Shown one piece after another: positions 1 through 5,646 of a stretch of DNA of 8,945 nucleotides. The position numbers and the translations under genes were made by a program. The stretch is from Savagea sp. (GTDB lineage: Bacteria > Bacillota > Bacilli > Bacillales_A > Planococcaceae): NCBI GenBank assembly GCA_030147435.1, contig JASKZX010000024.1, forward strand, positions 1-8,945. Reading direction: 5' to 3'. Position 1 is the stretch's first letter. Each line of letters starts with the position of its first letter. A model generated the notes under the pieces. The model was not told where the DNA came from. It ran no database searches and was given only the letters and a program-made list of their open reading frames with translations.

Positions 1-563
1 TAGTTACTTAAACGTTCTGGGAAGTCACGTAAAATACGCGGTCCACGGTCAAACAATTTAATATTTAAATCCGGACGGCTCTCGCGAAGTTCACTCGCAA
101 GTTCAATCCCACTTAGTCCAGCACCGACGATTCCAACAGTAGATCCACCTTTCAATCCTAAAAGGTCTTGGTACGTCGTACGTGCATTATAAATCGATTG
201 AATGCTATATGTGTTTTCAGCTGCACCTGGCACATTGTGATAATTGTCTTCACAACCGAGTCCGATAACGAGTTCATCGTACTCTACTTCGCGTCCGTCT
301 TCTAACAACACTCGATTGTTGTCAAGATCGATTCGATCGACGCTTCCTTCTACAAAGTTTAATTGTGGATGTTCTGGGATTGGTACGCGAACATCTGTAT
401 CTGAAACGGTACCTGCTGCAATTGCATAAAACTCAGTTTTTATACTATGAAACGGCGTGCGGTCAATTAAAGTAATTTCAACATCAGACGGTATTTTCTT
501 TAAAGTTCCTTGAAGAATACTCATATTTCCATAACCCGCGCCTAATAAAACTAACTTTTTCAT
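1..563 (-). CDS. yutJ: NADH dehydrogenase-like FAD-dependent oxidoreductase YutJ (partial, N-terminal 187 residues)
   Basis: The frame is open from the ATG at 563 to the window edge, so the C-terminal part is missing. It is a two-dinucleotide-binding-domain flavoprotein of the type-2 NADH dehydrogenase (Ndh) group, which oxidises NADH at the inner face of the membrane and passes electrons to quinone. Visible motifs are an N-terminal FAD Rossmann fold (LVLLGAGYGN, residues 4-13, with the acidic strand end at D34 in ITLID), a second FAD-contacting stretch DELVIGLGCEDNY (about 96-108), and a second Rossmann loop for NADH, GIVGAGLSGIELASEL (144-159). The third glycine of the first GxGxxG is replaced by N13, with G12 next to it. 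The start is supported by AGGGG seven bases upstream. It is divergent from yuzB, as the neighbouring genes are in Bacillus. The family assignment is firm. The exact paralogue (YutJ rather than Ndh/YjlD or YumB) is inferred from the yuzB neighbour. Electron acceptor and membrane association are inferred from the family. Confidence 0.88.
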   Translation of the reverse strand, partial: MKKLVLLGAGYGNMSILQGTLKKIPSDVEITLIDRTPFHSIKTEFYAIAAGTVSDTDVRVPIPEHPQLNFVEGSVDRIDLDNNRVLLEDGREVEYDELVIGLGCEDNYHNVPGAAENTYSIQSIYNARTTYQDLLGLKGGSTVGIVGAGLSGIELASELRESRPDLNIKLFDRGPRILRDFPERLSN

Positions 564-609
564 GTCGGTCCCCTCACTTTTTACAAATAATCCGTTCAAT
601 TCAAATTTA

Positions 610-638
610 ATTATAACAGTTTGTGACATATTTCACAA
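610..638 (-). promoter_or_regulatory. SigA-type promoter of yutJ
   Basis: On the minus strand, -35 TTGTGA (638-633) is followed after exactly 17 bases by a consensus -10 TATAAT (615-610). A TG one base upstream of it makes an extended -10 (TGTTATAAT). The start of transcription should lie near 603, leaving a leader of about 40 bases. The -35 is itself one arm of the Rex-like operator. Confidence 0.75.
621..638. promoter_or_regulatory. Candidate Rex operator
   Basis: TTGTGACATATTTCACAA is an inverted repeat with perfect TTGTGA/TCACAA arms; 8 of 9 base pairs are symmetric. It matches the Firmicute Rex site (TTGTGA-N6-TCACAA, typically TTGTGAAATATTTCACAA) apart from one central base. Rex is the NADH/NAD+-sensing repressor that controls ndh in Bacillus subtilis. 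Here the site covers the -35 and much of the spacer of the yutJ promoter, so binding would block RNA polymerase. The related CRP/FNR motif TGTGA-N6-TCACA is also satisfied, but the outer TT/AA and AT-rich centre fit Rex better. Confidence 0.72.
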
Positions 639-653
639 TGCTGTGTCTAAATA

Positions 654-682
654 TTGACGAAAAAGAGTAAAAAGCGTAGCCT
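654..682 (+). promoter_or_regulatory. Possible weak promoter of yuzB
   Basis: TTGACG (654-659) is followed after 17 bases by TAGCCT (677-682), a poor -10 with three matches. Transcription would start just before the Shine-Dalgarno sequence. No better plus-strand promoter is visible between 564 and 707, so yuzB must start somewhere in this gap, but the exact elements are uncertain. Confidence 0.3.
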
Positions 683-707
683 TTTACAAAGAAAGGAGTG
701 AAACTTT

Positions 708-944
708 ATGAATCCACTCATCGAATTTTGTATGAGCAACTTAGCAAATGGGGCGTATCCTGCTTTTGAAGAGCTAGAACGTGACCCTGAACTTGACGTG
801 TTAGAATACGGATGTTTAAGCTATTGCACACGTTGTAGCGACACATTGTTTGCTCTTGTCAACGGAGAACCAGTAAACGGTGAAACTCCTGAAGAGCTTG
901 TAAAAAATATTTATAAACATTTGGAAGAAAATCCGATGTTTTAA
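708..944 (+). CDS. yuzB: YuzB-like DUF1450 small cysteine protein
   Basis: A 78-residue soluble protein closely resembling YuzB of Bacillus subtilis, which I recall as the same length and also ending EENPMF. It has four cysteines: C8 (IEFCMSN) and a cluster C36, C40, C43 in [12 protein letters not shown]. The family (DUF1450) has a thioredoxin/ferredoxin-like look, and the cysteines could bind a metal or iron-sulfur cluster or do thiol chemistry, but no function is established. The start is fixed by AAGGAGTG about eight bases upstream. The gene is divergent from yutJ and shares its control region, so a link to redox metabolism is possible but only inferred. It is followed within 20 bases by a strong terminator, so it is probably transcribed alone. 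Confidence 0.9.
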   Translation: MNPLIEFCMSNLANGAYPAFEELERDPELDVLEYGCLSYCTRCSDTLFALVNGEPVNGETPEELVKNIYKHLEENPMF

Positions 945-960
945 TGATGATAAATCGACA

Positions 961-993
961 AAAAAGCGTAGAGAAATATTCTCTACGCTTTTT
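961..993. terminator. Bidirectional intrinsic terminator between yuzB and yutF
   Basis: A perfect 15-base-pair stem (961-975 with 979-993) has a three-base loop. Its arms start with AAAAA and end with TTTTT, so it can terminate the plus-strand yuzB transcript and the minus-strand yutE-yutF transcript, whose last stop codon is at 999. Confidence 0.9.
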
Positions 994-998
994 ATGTA

Positions 999-1757
999 TT
1001 ACTGAAACAATTCACCTAAGTGACCCACGCAATATGTCGGGCGTTCCTTCATTTGCATCGCTTCTTCTTGACGTGTTACTCCCGTATCTACGTGCACCGT
1101 ATCTATGCCGAAACGAATACCACATTGAATATCTGTGTCGCAATTATCACCAATCATTAGCATTTCTTCTTTTTTAAAATCTCCTGCTTGCTGAATGAGA
1201 GATAACATGAAAGGTTCCGGTTTCCCGATACGAATCGGTTCGACTCTCGTTGCAAATTGTATCAAATGAACGAACGAACCATTGCCTGGTACGAGACCTT
1301 TTTCAGTAGGAATGAGGCGGTCGTCATTTGTCGAAATAAATGTTGCGCCGTTTTGAATCGCTAAAGCAACACGCGCTAATTTTTCATACGTAATGGAACG
1401 ATCAAGCCCCATAACGACAACACTTGGATCTTCTTCAACAACATGTAATCCTTCTCGTTCAAATGCGAGTGTAAGTTGTTGCTCTCCCGATAATAAAAAT
1501 CGTTCTTCTGGAAAATGCTTTTTCGCATAAATCGCTGCTGCAACTGCCGAAGTATAAATATGTGAAAGAGGTGCTTCTACACCGAAGTGCGCTAATTTTT
1601 TTTGCACATCTTCTGCAACGACACTTGCGTTGTTCGTAATATAATAAGGTTCAATACCTTTACTCTGTAAGTTTCGAACAAACTGCAATGCTTCTTTTTG
1701 AGGTTTCGTTCCATTGTAAAGGGTACCGTCTAAATCAAAACAATACGCACGATACAT
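999..1757 (-). CDS. yutF: HAD-superfamily (type IIA, NagD-like) phosphatase YutF
   Basis: A 252-residue cytoplasmic hydrolase with all four HAD motifs: motif I DLDGTLYNG (D8 nucleophile, D10 acid/base), motif II TNN (41-43), motif III lysine in GKPEP (K179), and motif IV GDNCDTD (203-209, acidic residues D204, D207 and D209 for Mg2+). The large cap between motifs II and III and the STNDD signature (142-146) place it in the C2-capped NagD/AraL/YutF group, which dephosphorylates small phosphometabolites such as sugar phosphates. The physiological substrate is not evident. Its ATG directly abuts the stop of yutE, and the Shine-Dalgarno AGAGGATG lies inside the last yutE codons, so translation is probably coupled. 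The gene is complete and of normal length. Confidence 0.92.
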   Translation of the reverse strand: MYRAYCFDLDGTLYNGTKPQKEALQFVRNLQSKGIEPYYITNNASVVAEDVQKKLAHFGVEAPLSHIYTSAVAAAIYAKKHFPEERFLLSGEQQLTLAFEREGLHVVEEDPSVVVMGLDRSITYEKLARVALAIQNGATFISTNDDRLIPTEKGLVPGNGSFVHLIQFATRVEPIRIGKPEPFMLSLIQQAGDFKKEEMLMIGDNCDTDIQCGIRFGIDTVHVDTGVTRQEEAMQMKERPTYCVGHLGELFQ

Positions 1758-2210
1758 TTATTCGTCATCCTCTGGTAAAAATGCTGACACTGGACCGAGT
1801 TCGTTTTCTAAATAATCATTGACGAGTGGACGAACTAATTGTAATGACTCGAGATGTTTCGTCATCGTTTGAAGTAATTGTTCATGATCGACGCTGACGT
1901 AATCGCGGACGATCATATCACGTAAACGAACAACTTCTTTTAACGGTTCACTCATCTCTTTACGAATGACTTCTTCATCATCCATAATATCGATAATATC
2001 TTCATAACTTCCTGGGTCACGCATAATAAACCCGTCGATCATCGCATTTCCTACATCCATCATTCCTTCGATAAATGAATGTGTTAAACGTTCTAAAGCA
2101 AGTTTATTAACGTCATTTGCTAACCAATCGGGTGTTGCCTCAAAAATCGTTAATAATTCATTCATATAATCTAATGTCGTTGTAATTTTGTTACGATCTA
2201 CGAAATACAT
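1758..2210 (-). CDS. yutE: YutE-like DUF86/HepT-fold (HEPN) protein
   Basis: A 150-residue, mostly helical protein of the DUF86 (HepT-like, HEPN) family. The start MYFVDRNKI at 2210 is preferred because GGAGGA sits about six bases upstream; a longer frame from 2228 would put the Shine-Dalgarno inside the gene. Conserved family stretches include NAMIDGFIMRDPGSYEDIIDI (55-75) and the C-terminal NELGPVSAF (136-144). In active HepT toxins the RNase motif is R-x4-H-x-Y. Here the matching segment is R97-DMIV-R102-D-Y104, with arginine (CGC) where histidine is expected. No partner nucleotidyltransferase (MNT) lies in the window. The protein is therefore more likely a housekeeping YutE than a toxin. 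It heads a two-gene unit with yutF. Family call firm, function unknown. Confidence 0.87.
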   Translation of the reverse strand: MYFVDRNKITTTLDYMNELLTIFEATPDWLANDVNKLALERLTHSFIEGMMDVGNAMIDGFIMRDPGSYEDIIDIMDDEEVIRKEMSEPLKEVVRLRDMIVRDYVSVDHEQLLQTMTKHLESLQLVRPLVNDYLENELGPVSAFLPEDDE

Positions 2211-2291
2211 TGTTGTTCCTCCATTCAAAATGACTCAATGTTGAGTTTTGCTCATCCTTTCAAATGATTCTGCGGATGAAAGGCTGTATCT

Positions 2292-2300
2292 ATCATACCA
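2292..2300 (-). promoter_or_regulatory. Candidate extended -10 promoter of yutE-yutF
   Basis: On the minus strand TGGTATGAT (2300-2292) is an extended -10 (TGn + TATGAT). The only -35-like hexamer, TTGTCG (2322-2317), is 19 bases upstream, which is long, but extended -10 promoters tolerate a weak -35. It lies immediately after the yutD terminator, consistent with a separate yutE transcript. Confidence 0.45.
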
Positions 2301-2305
2301 TACCG

Positions 2306-2337
2306 ATGAAAAAAACCGACAACTTACTCGTCGGTTT
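2306..2337 (-). terminator. Intrinsic terminator of the lipA-yutD operon
   Basis: On the minus strand, arms AAACCGAC (2337-2330) and GTCGGTTT (2320-2313) form an eight-base-pair stem with a nine-base loop, followed by further Ts (2312-2309). The upstream arm lies within the last codons of yutD and its stop codon is in the loop. Confidence 0.8.
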
Positions 2338-2629
2338 CTTTCATTTCTTCTTCAGCTACTTGTACTTTTTTAACGACAAAATACGAGCAACCGAAATTAC
2401 AATATTCATAAATATAATCTTGAATCGCACTATATTTCGTTTCAAAATTTGCTTTCGGATGTGTATCTGCAAAAAAACCTTTTAATCGGAGTTGATCGTA
2501 TCCCCAATCTCCTACGATATAATCGTATTTTGCTAACACATCGCTGTAACGCTCTCGAAAAGCTTCTTCTTGAAAGCCCTCTTGATAATTATGAATCACT
2601 TCATAATGATACTTTCCTATCGTGATCAC
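2324..2629 (-). CDS. yutD: YutD-like DUF1027 protein
   Basis: A conserved Firmicute protein of unknown biochemical role, called YutD (DUF1027). The signature YDYIVGDWGYDQLRLKGF occupies the middle, and the C-terminal part has the family motif YEYCNFGCSYFVVKK with two cysteines three residues apart, followed by an acidic tail. Two in-frame GTG codons compete as the start. The one at 2638 has only one base between AGGAG and the start. The one at 2629 has ten bases and gives a 101-residue protein beginning MITIGKYHYEVIHNY, so I prefer it. There is no credible ATG upstream. It follows lipA by 18 bases (9 for the upstream GTG) and is co-transcribed with it. The reaction or partner cannot be read from the sequence. 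Confidence 0.87.
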   Translation of the reverse strand: MITIGKYHYEVIHNYQEGFQEEAFRERYSDVLAKYDYIVGDWGYDQLRLKGFFADTHPKANFETKYSAIQDYIYEYCNFGCSYFVVKKVQVAEEEMKETDE

Positions 2630-2647
2630 ACTATACACTCTCCTGGA

Positions 2648-3574
2648 TTATTCGTTCAGTTGAGCTTCTTTTTCGCCTGCTGCTTGACGTGCGCGTGCAG
2701 CTGCGTTTACTTGCTCATCCGCATGATAGCTTGATCGAACGAGTGGGCCAGACTCACAGTGTGAGAATCCTTTTGACATTGCGATATCACGTAACTCATC
2801 GAACTCGGCTGGTGAATAATATTTTTGAACTTTTAAATGTTTTTTCGTCGGTTGTAAATATTGACCGAATGTAACGATATCTACATCATTTGCTCGTAAA
2901 TCGTCCATCGCTTCAATTAATTCTTCTTTCGTTTCGCCGAGTCCAACCATAATTGAAGATTTCGTCGGAATATCTGGTTGTAACTCTTTCGAACGACGTA
3001 ACAATTCAAGAGAACGGTCGTATTTTGCTCGTGCACGTACTCTCGGTGTTAAACGGCGAACCGTCTCGATATTATGGTTTAAAATATCAGGACGAGCTTC
3101 CATTAACGTTTCGATATTTTCATACACTCCGCCCATATCTGAAGGTAATACTTCAATTGTTGTAAATGGATTTTTTCGACGAATCGCACGAATCGTTTCA
3201 GCAAAAATCTCTGCTCCGCCGTCTTTTAAATCATCGCGTGCAACAGCAGTAACGACGACGTGTTTTAAGTTCATTAATGCTACTGAATCTGCAACACGTT
3301 CTGGCTCTGCGCGGTCTAATTCATTCGGAAGGCCTGTTTTTACAGCACAGAAGCGACATGCCCGTGTACAAACATCTCCTAAAATCATGAAAGTCGCTGT
3401 ACGGCGTTCTCCCCAACATTCGTGAATATTGGGACAACGCGCTTCTTCACATACAGTATGTAAGTTTTTTTCGCGCATTAATTTCTTTAAATCTGTGTAG
3501 TTTTCGTTCGTGTTTAACTTGATTTTTAGCCAATCGGGTTTACGTAAATATTCCTCATTACGTTTTTTAGTCAT
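2648..3574 (-). CDS. lipA: Lipoyl synthase LipA
   Basis: A radical-SAM enzyme that inserts two sulfur atoms into octanoyl chains on lipoyl carrier domains (GcvH, E2 subunits), completing lipoate in the cytosol. The 308 residues carry every expected motif: the auxiliary [4Fe-4S] cysteines C42, C47 and C53 in [13 protein letters not shown], the radical-SAM cluster cysteines C69, C73 and C76 in CTRACRFC, and the C-terminal RSSYHA (280-285) whose serine is the non-cysteine ligand of the auxiliary cluster sacrificed during sulfur transfer. The last 20 or so residues (alanine- and glutamate-rich) are a variable tail. AGAGGTC lies about six bases before the ATG. It is first in an operon with yutD. 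The call is secure. Confidence 0.98.
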   Translation of the reverse strand: MTKKRNEEYLRKPDWLKIKLNTNENYTDLKKLMREKNLHTVCEEARCPNIHECWGERRTATFMILGDVCTRACRFCAVKTGLPNELDRAEPERVADSVALMNLKHVVVTAVARDDLKDGGAEIFAETIRAIRRKNPFTTIEVLPSDMGGVYENIETLMEARPDILNHNIETVRRLTPRVRARAKYDRSLELLRRSKELQPDIPTKSSIMVGLGETKEELIEAMDDLRANDVDIVTFGQYLQPTKKHLKVQKYYSPAEFDELRDIAMSKGFSHCESGPLVRSSYHADEQVNAAARARQAAGEKEAQLNE

Positions 3575-3610
3575 CGTTCCGACCTCTTTTCTATAGATTC
3601 ATATTCGCAT

Positions 3611-3639
3611 ATCTTTCAATACACTTTATCTATTGTCAA
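3611..3639 (-). promoter_or_regulatory. Candidate lipA promoter
   Basis: A perfect -35 TTGACA (3639-3634) is followed after 17 bases by AAAGAT (3616-3611), a weak -10 with three matches. The leader would be about 30 bases. This is the best SigA-like candidate between metS and lipA; the rest of 3575-3698 shows nothing else I can name. Confidence 0.5.
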
Positions 3640-3698
3640 TGTAACATAATTCACCTAGTGGAACAACTTCCCTTTCATAAATATGTCTAAAGTTTGAA

Positions 3699-3740
3699 CG
3701 TTTTTTCTATAAAAAAATGATGATTTTCATAGAAAAAACG
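3699..3740. repeat. 12-base-pair inverted repeat overlapping the metPS terminator
   Basis: CGTTTTTTCTAT (3699-3710) and ATAGAAAAAACG (3729-3740) are perfectly complementary around an 18-base A/T-rich loop. The right arm contains the T-tract of the adjacent minus-strand terminator and shares its ACG, so the two hairpins overlap by three bases and are partly exclusive in RNA. Confidence 0.6.
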
Positions 3741-3770
3741 GTAATGTCTTTTTACAAAGAACATTACCGT
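3731..3770 (-). terminator. Intrinsic terminator of the metPS operon
   Basis: Arms ACGGTAATGT and ACATTACCGT (3738-3747 and 3761-3770) form a 10-base-pair stem that can extend through AAAG/CTTT with one bulge. On the minus strand it is followed by TTTTTCT. It lies 25 bases after the metS stop codon. Confidence 0.88.
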
Positions 3771-3794
3771 CTACAAAATGGCTATTTTATTTGA

Positions 3795-3911
3795 TCACTT
3801 AGCTGCTTGTTTCTCTCGGTCTTTTTTAACAGCATGAATAATGCTCGCTGCTAAACCTCCCCAAATTAAAACCATTCCGACAATCATCATCATAATTGCT
3901 CCTCCGCTCAT
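3795..3911 (-). CDS. metS: MetS-like small subunit of the NSS amino acid importer
   Basis: A 38-residue protein, too short for most ORF callers. It has one hydrophobic helix (residues about 5-27, rich in M, I, V, L, G and A, with IWGGLAASI) and a short basic tail (HAVKKDREKQ). This is the pattern of the methionine/alanine importer small subunit MetS, which in Corynebacterium glutamicum is needed together with MetP for transport. The ATG overlaps the metP stop as ATGA (3911-3908), so translation is coupled. A terminator follows. The single helix plus position right after an NSS transporter makes the call strong, although no activity can be seen in the sequence itself. Confidence 0.88.
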   Translation of the reverse strand: MSGGAIMMMIVGMVLIWGGLAASIIHAVKKDREKQAAK

Positions 3912-5446
3912 AACGACTCCTCCTTTTTGTTGATACGTACCATCGGCTCATTACGCCATTTCATCGCTGTTAAAATAATCGCAACGACGATTACAATGAT
4001 CGATACTGACCAACCACTTAAGGCGATGAAACTATCTGGAAGTCCGCCGTAGTTTCCATTCGCTGTATCGTGCAACTTCATTAAGTTTACGCGGAAAATG
4101 TCAAATAACATAAATCCGAGTAAAAGTGGAGTAATTGTCGTTAAGCTTAACTTCCACCAAGCACCTAACTGAATATCTGAAACACTATTTGCATGGTCGC
4201 GTAAATCGTCTAATTCACGGAACACCCAAGCGACTAATACAACTTCGATAAGTCCGAGTACCGCCACTCCGAAGTGGTTGACGAAGTAGTCGACCGTATC
4301 TAAGAAGTATAATCCACCATTTGTCGTATAGATAAGTGAAAGTCCTGCAGAAGCACCTACTCCGATAATTACTGCTGTCGTACGTGAAATGCCGAACTTA
4401 TCTGAAAGTCCTGCAATATACGTTTCTGCAATTGAAATTAAAGAAGAAATTCCTGCTAAGACGAGTGATAAGAAAAATAAAAATCCGAATAATGGTCCCA
4501 TACTCGTCATCTCGCTAATAATTTGTGGGAAGACGACGAATGCAAGTCCTACTCCTGCTGATGCAACATCTTCTACAGGTACATTTACTTGCGCTGCCAT
4601 AAATCCGAGTGCCGCGAACACTCCAATACCAGCAAGTAACTCGAAACTAGAGTTCGCAAACCCTGTAATGAATGCGTTGTTCGTCACGTCTGCTTTTTTC
4701 GGTAAATAACTCGCATACGTTACCATAATCGCAAATGCGATCGACATACTGAAGAAAATATGACTGTATGCTGCTACCCAAACAGATGCGTCGAGTAATT
4801 TCGTTAAATCGGGTTTGAAGAACGCTTCAAGACCTTGTGCTGCACCATCTAATGTAACGGCACGAATAACGATAATCCCGAACGTAACAATTAATGTCGG
4901 AATAAAAATACGGTTAGCCATTTCAATTCCTTTTTGAACACCTGCAAGTAAAATAACAAATGCTACAGCCCAAACGAAAATTTGTGGCCCTAATACTCCT
5001 CCGACAAACCCTCCAATTTCTCCAGGAGCGTCAGAAACTTTTAATACTTCTCCGAATAAGAAGCCTTCTGGGTCACTTCCCCACGATAATTTTAATGAAT
5101 ACCACGTATATTTAATCGCCCATGCGATAATGACTGAATAATAGGTGGAAATAAAGAAGGCAACGCCGATTCCCCACCAACCGACCCATTCCATTTTCTT
5201 TCCTTTCATACGTGAAAATGAAAGTGGTGCAGACCCTCGATATTTGTGTCCAATGGCAAATTCCATAATAAGAATTGGAATCCCTGCAGTAATTAATGCG
5301 AATAAATACGGAATGAAAAAGGCCCCGCCACCATTTTCATAAGCAACGTATGGGAAACGCCAAATGTTTCCGAGACCGACTGCTGAACCTGCAGCAGCTA
5401 AAATAAATCCTGCCCTCGTCCCCCATTGTGATCGTTGTTTTTTCAT
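3908..5446 (-). CDS. metP: Sodium-dependent amino acid transporter, NSS family (MetP-like)
   Basis: A 512-residue polytopic membrane protein of the neurotransmitter:sodium symporter family with LeuT fold, about eleven or twelve helices. The first helix carries the family hallmark GSAVGLGNIWRFPY (20-33), whose unwound GNIWRFP segment binds substrate and Na+; helix 3 has the conserved tyrosine pair in STYYSVIIAW (100-109). Bacterial members use the sodium gradient to import amino acids. Pairing with the 38-residue MetS subunit points to the MetPS group (methionine or alanine) rather than other substrates. Substrate is inferred from that pairing. A GGGGGAAGG ribosome binding site precedes the ATG at 5446. 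It is the first gene of metP-metS, with a consensus promoter flanked by two CodY-like boxes. Confidence 0.92.
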   Translation of the reverse strand: MKKQRSQWGTRAGFILAAAGSAVGLGNIWRFPYVAYENGGGAFFIPYLFALITAGIPILIMEFAIGHKYRGSAPLSFSRMKGKKMEWVGWWGIGVAFFISTYYSVIIAWAIKYTWYSLKLSWGSDPEGFLFGEVLKVSDAPGEIGGFVGGVLGPQIFVWAVAFVILLAGVQKGIEMANRIFIPTLIVTFGIIVIRAVTLDGAAQGLEAFFKPDLTKLLDASVWVAAYSHIFFSMSIAFAIMVTYASYLPKKADVTNNAFITGFANSSFELLAGIGVFAALGFMAAQVNVPVEDVASAGVGLAFVVFPQIISEMTSMGPLFGFLFFLSLVLAGISSLISIAETYIAGLSDKFGISRTTAVIIGVGASAGLSLIYTTNGGLYFLDTVDYFVNHFGVAVLGLIEVVLVAWVFRELDDLRDHANSVSDIQLGAWWKLSLTTITPLLLGFMLFDIFRVNLMKLHDTANGNYGGLPDSFIALSGWSVSIIVIVVAIILTAMKWRNEPMVRINKKEESL

Positions 5447-5465
5447 TGTCCTTCCCCCTTTTTCG

Positions 5466-5480
5466 AATTATCAGATAATT
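5466..5480. promoter_or_regulatory. CodY-like box in the metP leader
   Basis: AATTATCAGATAATT matches the CodY consensus AATTTTCWGAAAATT at 13 of 15 positions, with the two differences symmetric. It is the core of a perfect 17-base palindrome (5465-5481). It lies about 20 bases after the predicted transcription start and before the ribosome binding site, a typical position for roadblock repression by CodY, the Ile/Leu/Val- and GTP-responsive repressor of amino acid uptake genes. Confidence 0.65.
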
Positions 5481-5501
5481 CAATGAACTTCGATGTACTC
5501 G

Positions 5502-5530
5502 ATTATAGGAAATGTTTAACAGAAGGTCAA
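5502..5530 (-). promoter_or_regulatory. SigA-type promoter of metPS
   Basis: TTGACC (5530-5525), a 17-base spacer, then consensus TATAAT (5507-5502) on the minus strand. The predicted start is near 5495, about 50 bases before the metP ATG. Confidence 0.87.
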
Positions 5531-5542
5531 GCCTATTTTTTA

Positions 5543-5557
5543 AATAGTCAGATAATT
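5543..5557. promoter_or_regulatory. Second CodY-like box upstream of the metP promoter
   Basis: AATAGTCAGATAATT matches the CodY consensus at 12 of 15 positions and shares 11 identical bases (TCAGATAATTC) with the box in the leader. It sits about 55 bases upstream of the predicted start. The two centres are 77 bases apart, flanking the promoter. Confidence 0.5.
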
Positions 5558-5602
5558 CTTTGAAACAGTGACTAAACAGTGAATTGTCTCGTTTTTTTGC
5601 TC

Positions 5603-5633
5603 AAAAAAAGCAGTAGCTCAAGCGCTACTGCTT
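5603..5633 (-). terminator. Intrinsic terminator of the lysine transporter gene
   Basis: On the minus strand AAGCAGTAGC (5633-5624) pairs with GCTACTGCTT (5617-5608) around a six-base loop and is followed by five more Ts. It lies just after the stop codon at 5647. Confidence 0.93.
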
Positions 5634-5646
5634 CAAACCCCCTCGT

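Noticed and set aside
244..429. Plus-strand open frame opposite yutJ
   Set aside because: Serine-rich antisense translation of a well-supported gene. The same reasoning applies to the other frames opposite lipA, metP, the NhaC-type carrier and yunD.
944..1177. Plus-strand open frame after yuzB
   Set aside because: It starts inside the intergenic terminator and runs antisense to yutF; no ribosome binding site and no recognisable protein.
1758..2210. HepT-MNT toxin-antitoxin system
   Set aside because: No MNT nucleotidyltransferase adjacent and the RNase histidine is replaced; yutE sits in a housekeeping context.
2211..2228. Longer yutE beginning at 2228
   Set aside because: It would place GGAGGA inside the coding sequence, and MYFVDRNKI is the conserved family start; there is no ribosome binding site before 2228.
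5465..5481. Fur box
   Set aside because: The GATAAT/ATTATC units suggest Fur, but their order is inverted relative to the Fur repeat, while the 15-base core fits CodY with only two mismatches and the target is an amino acid importer.
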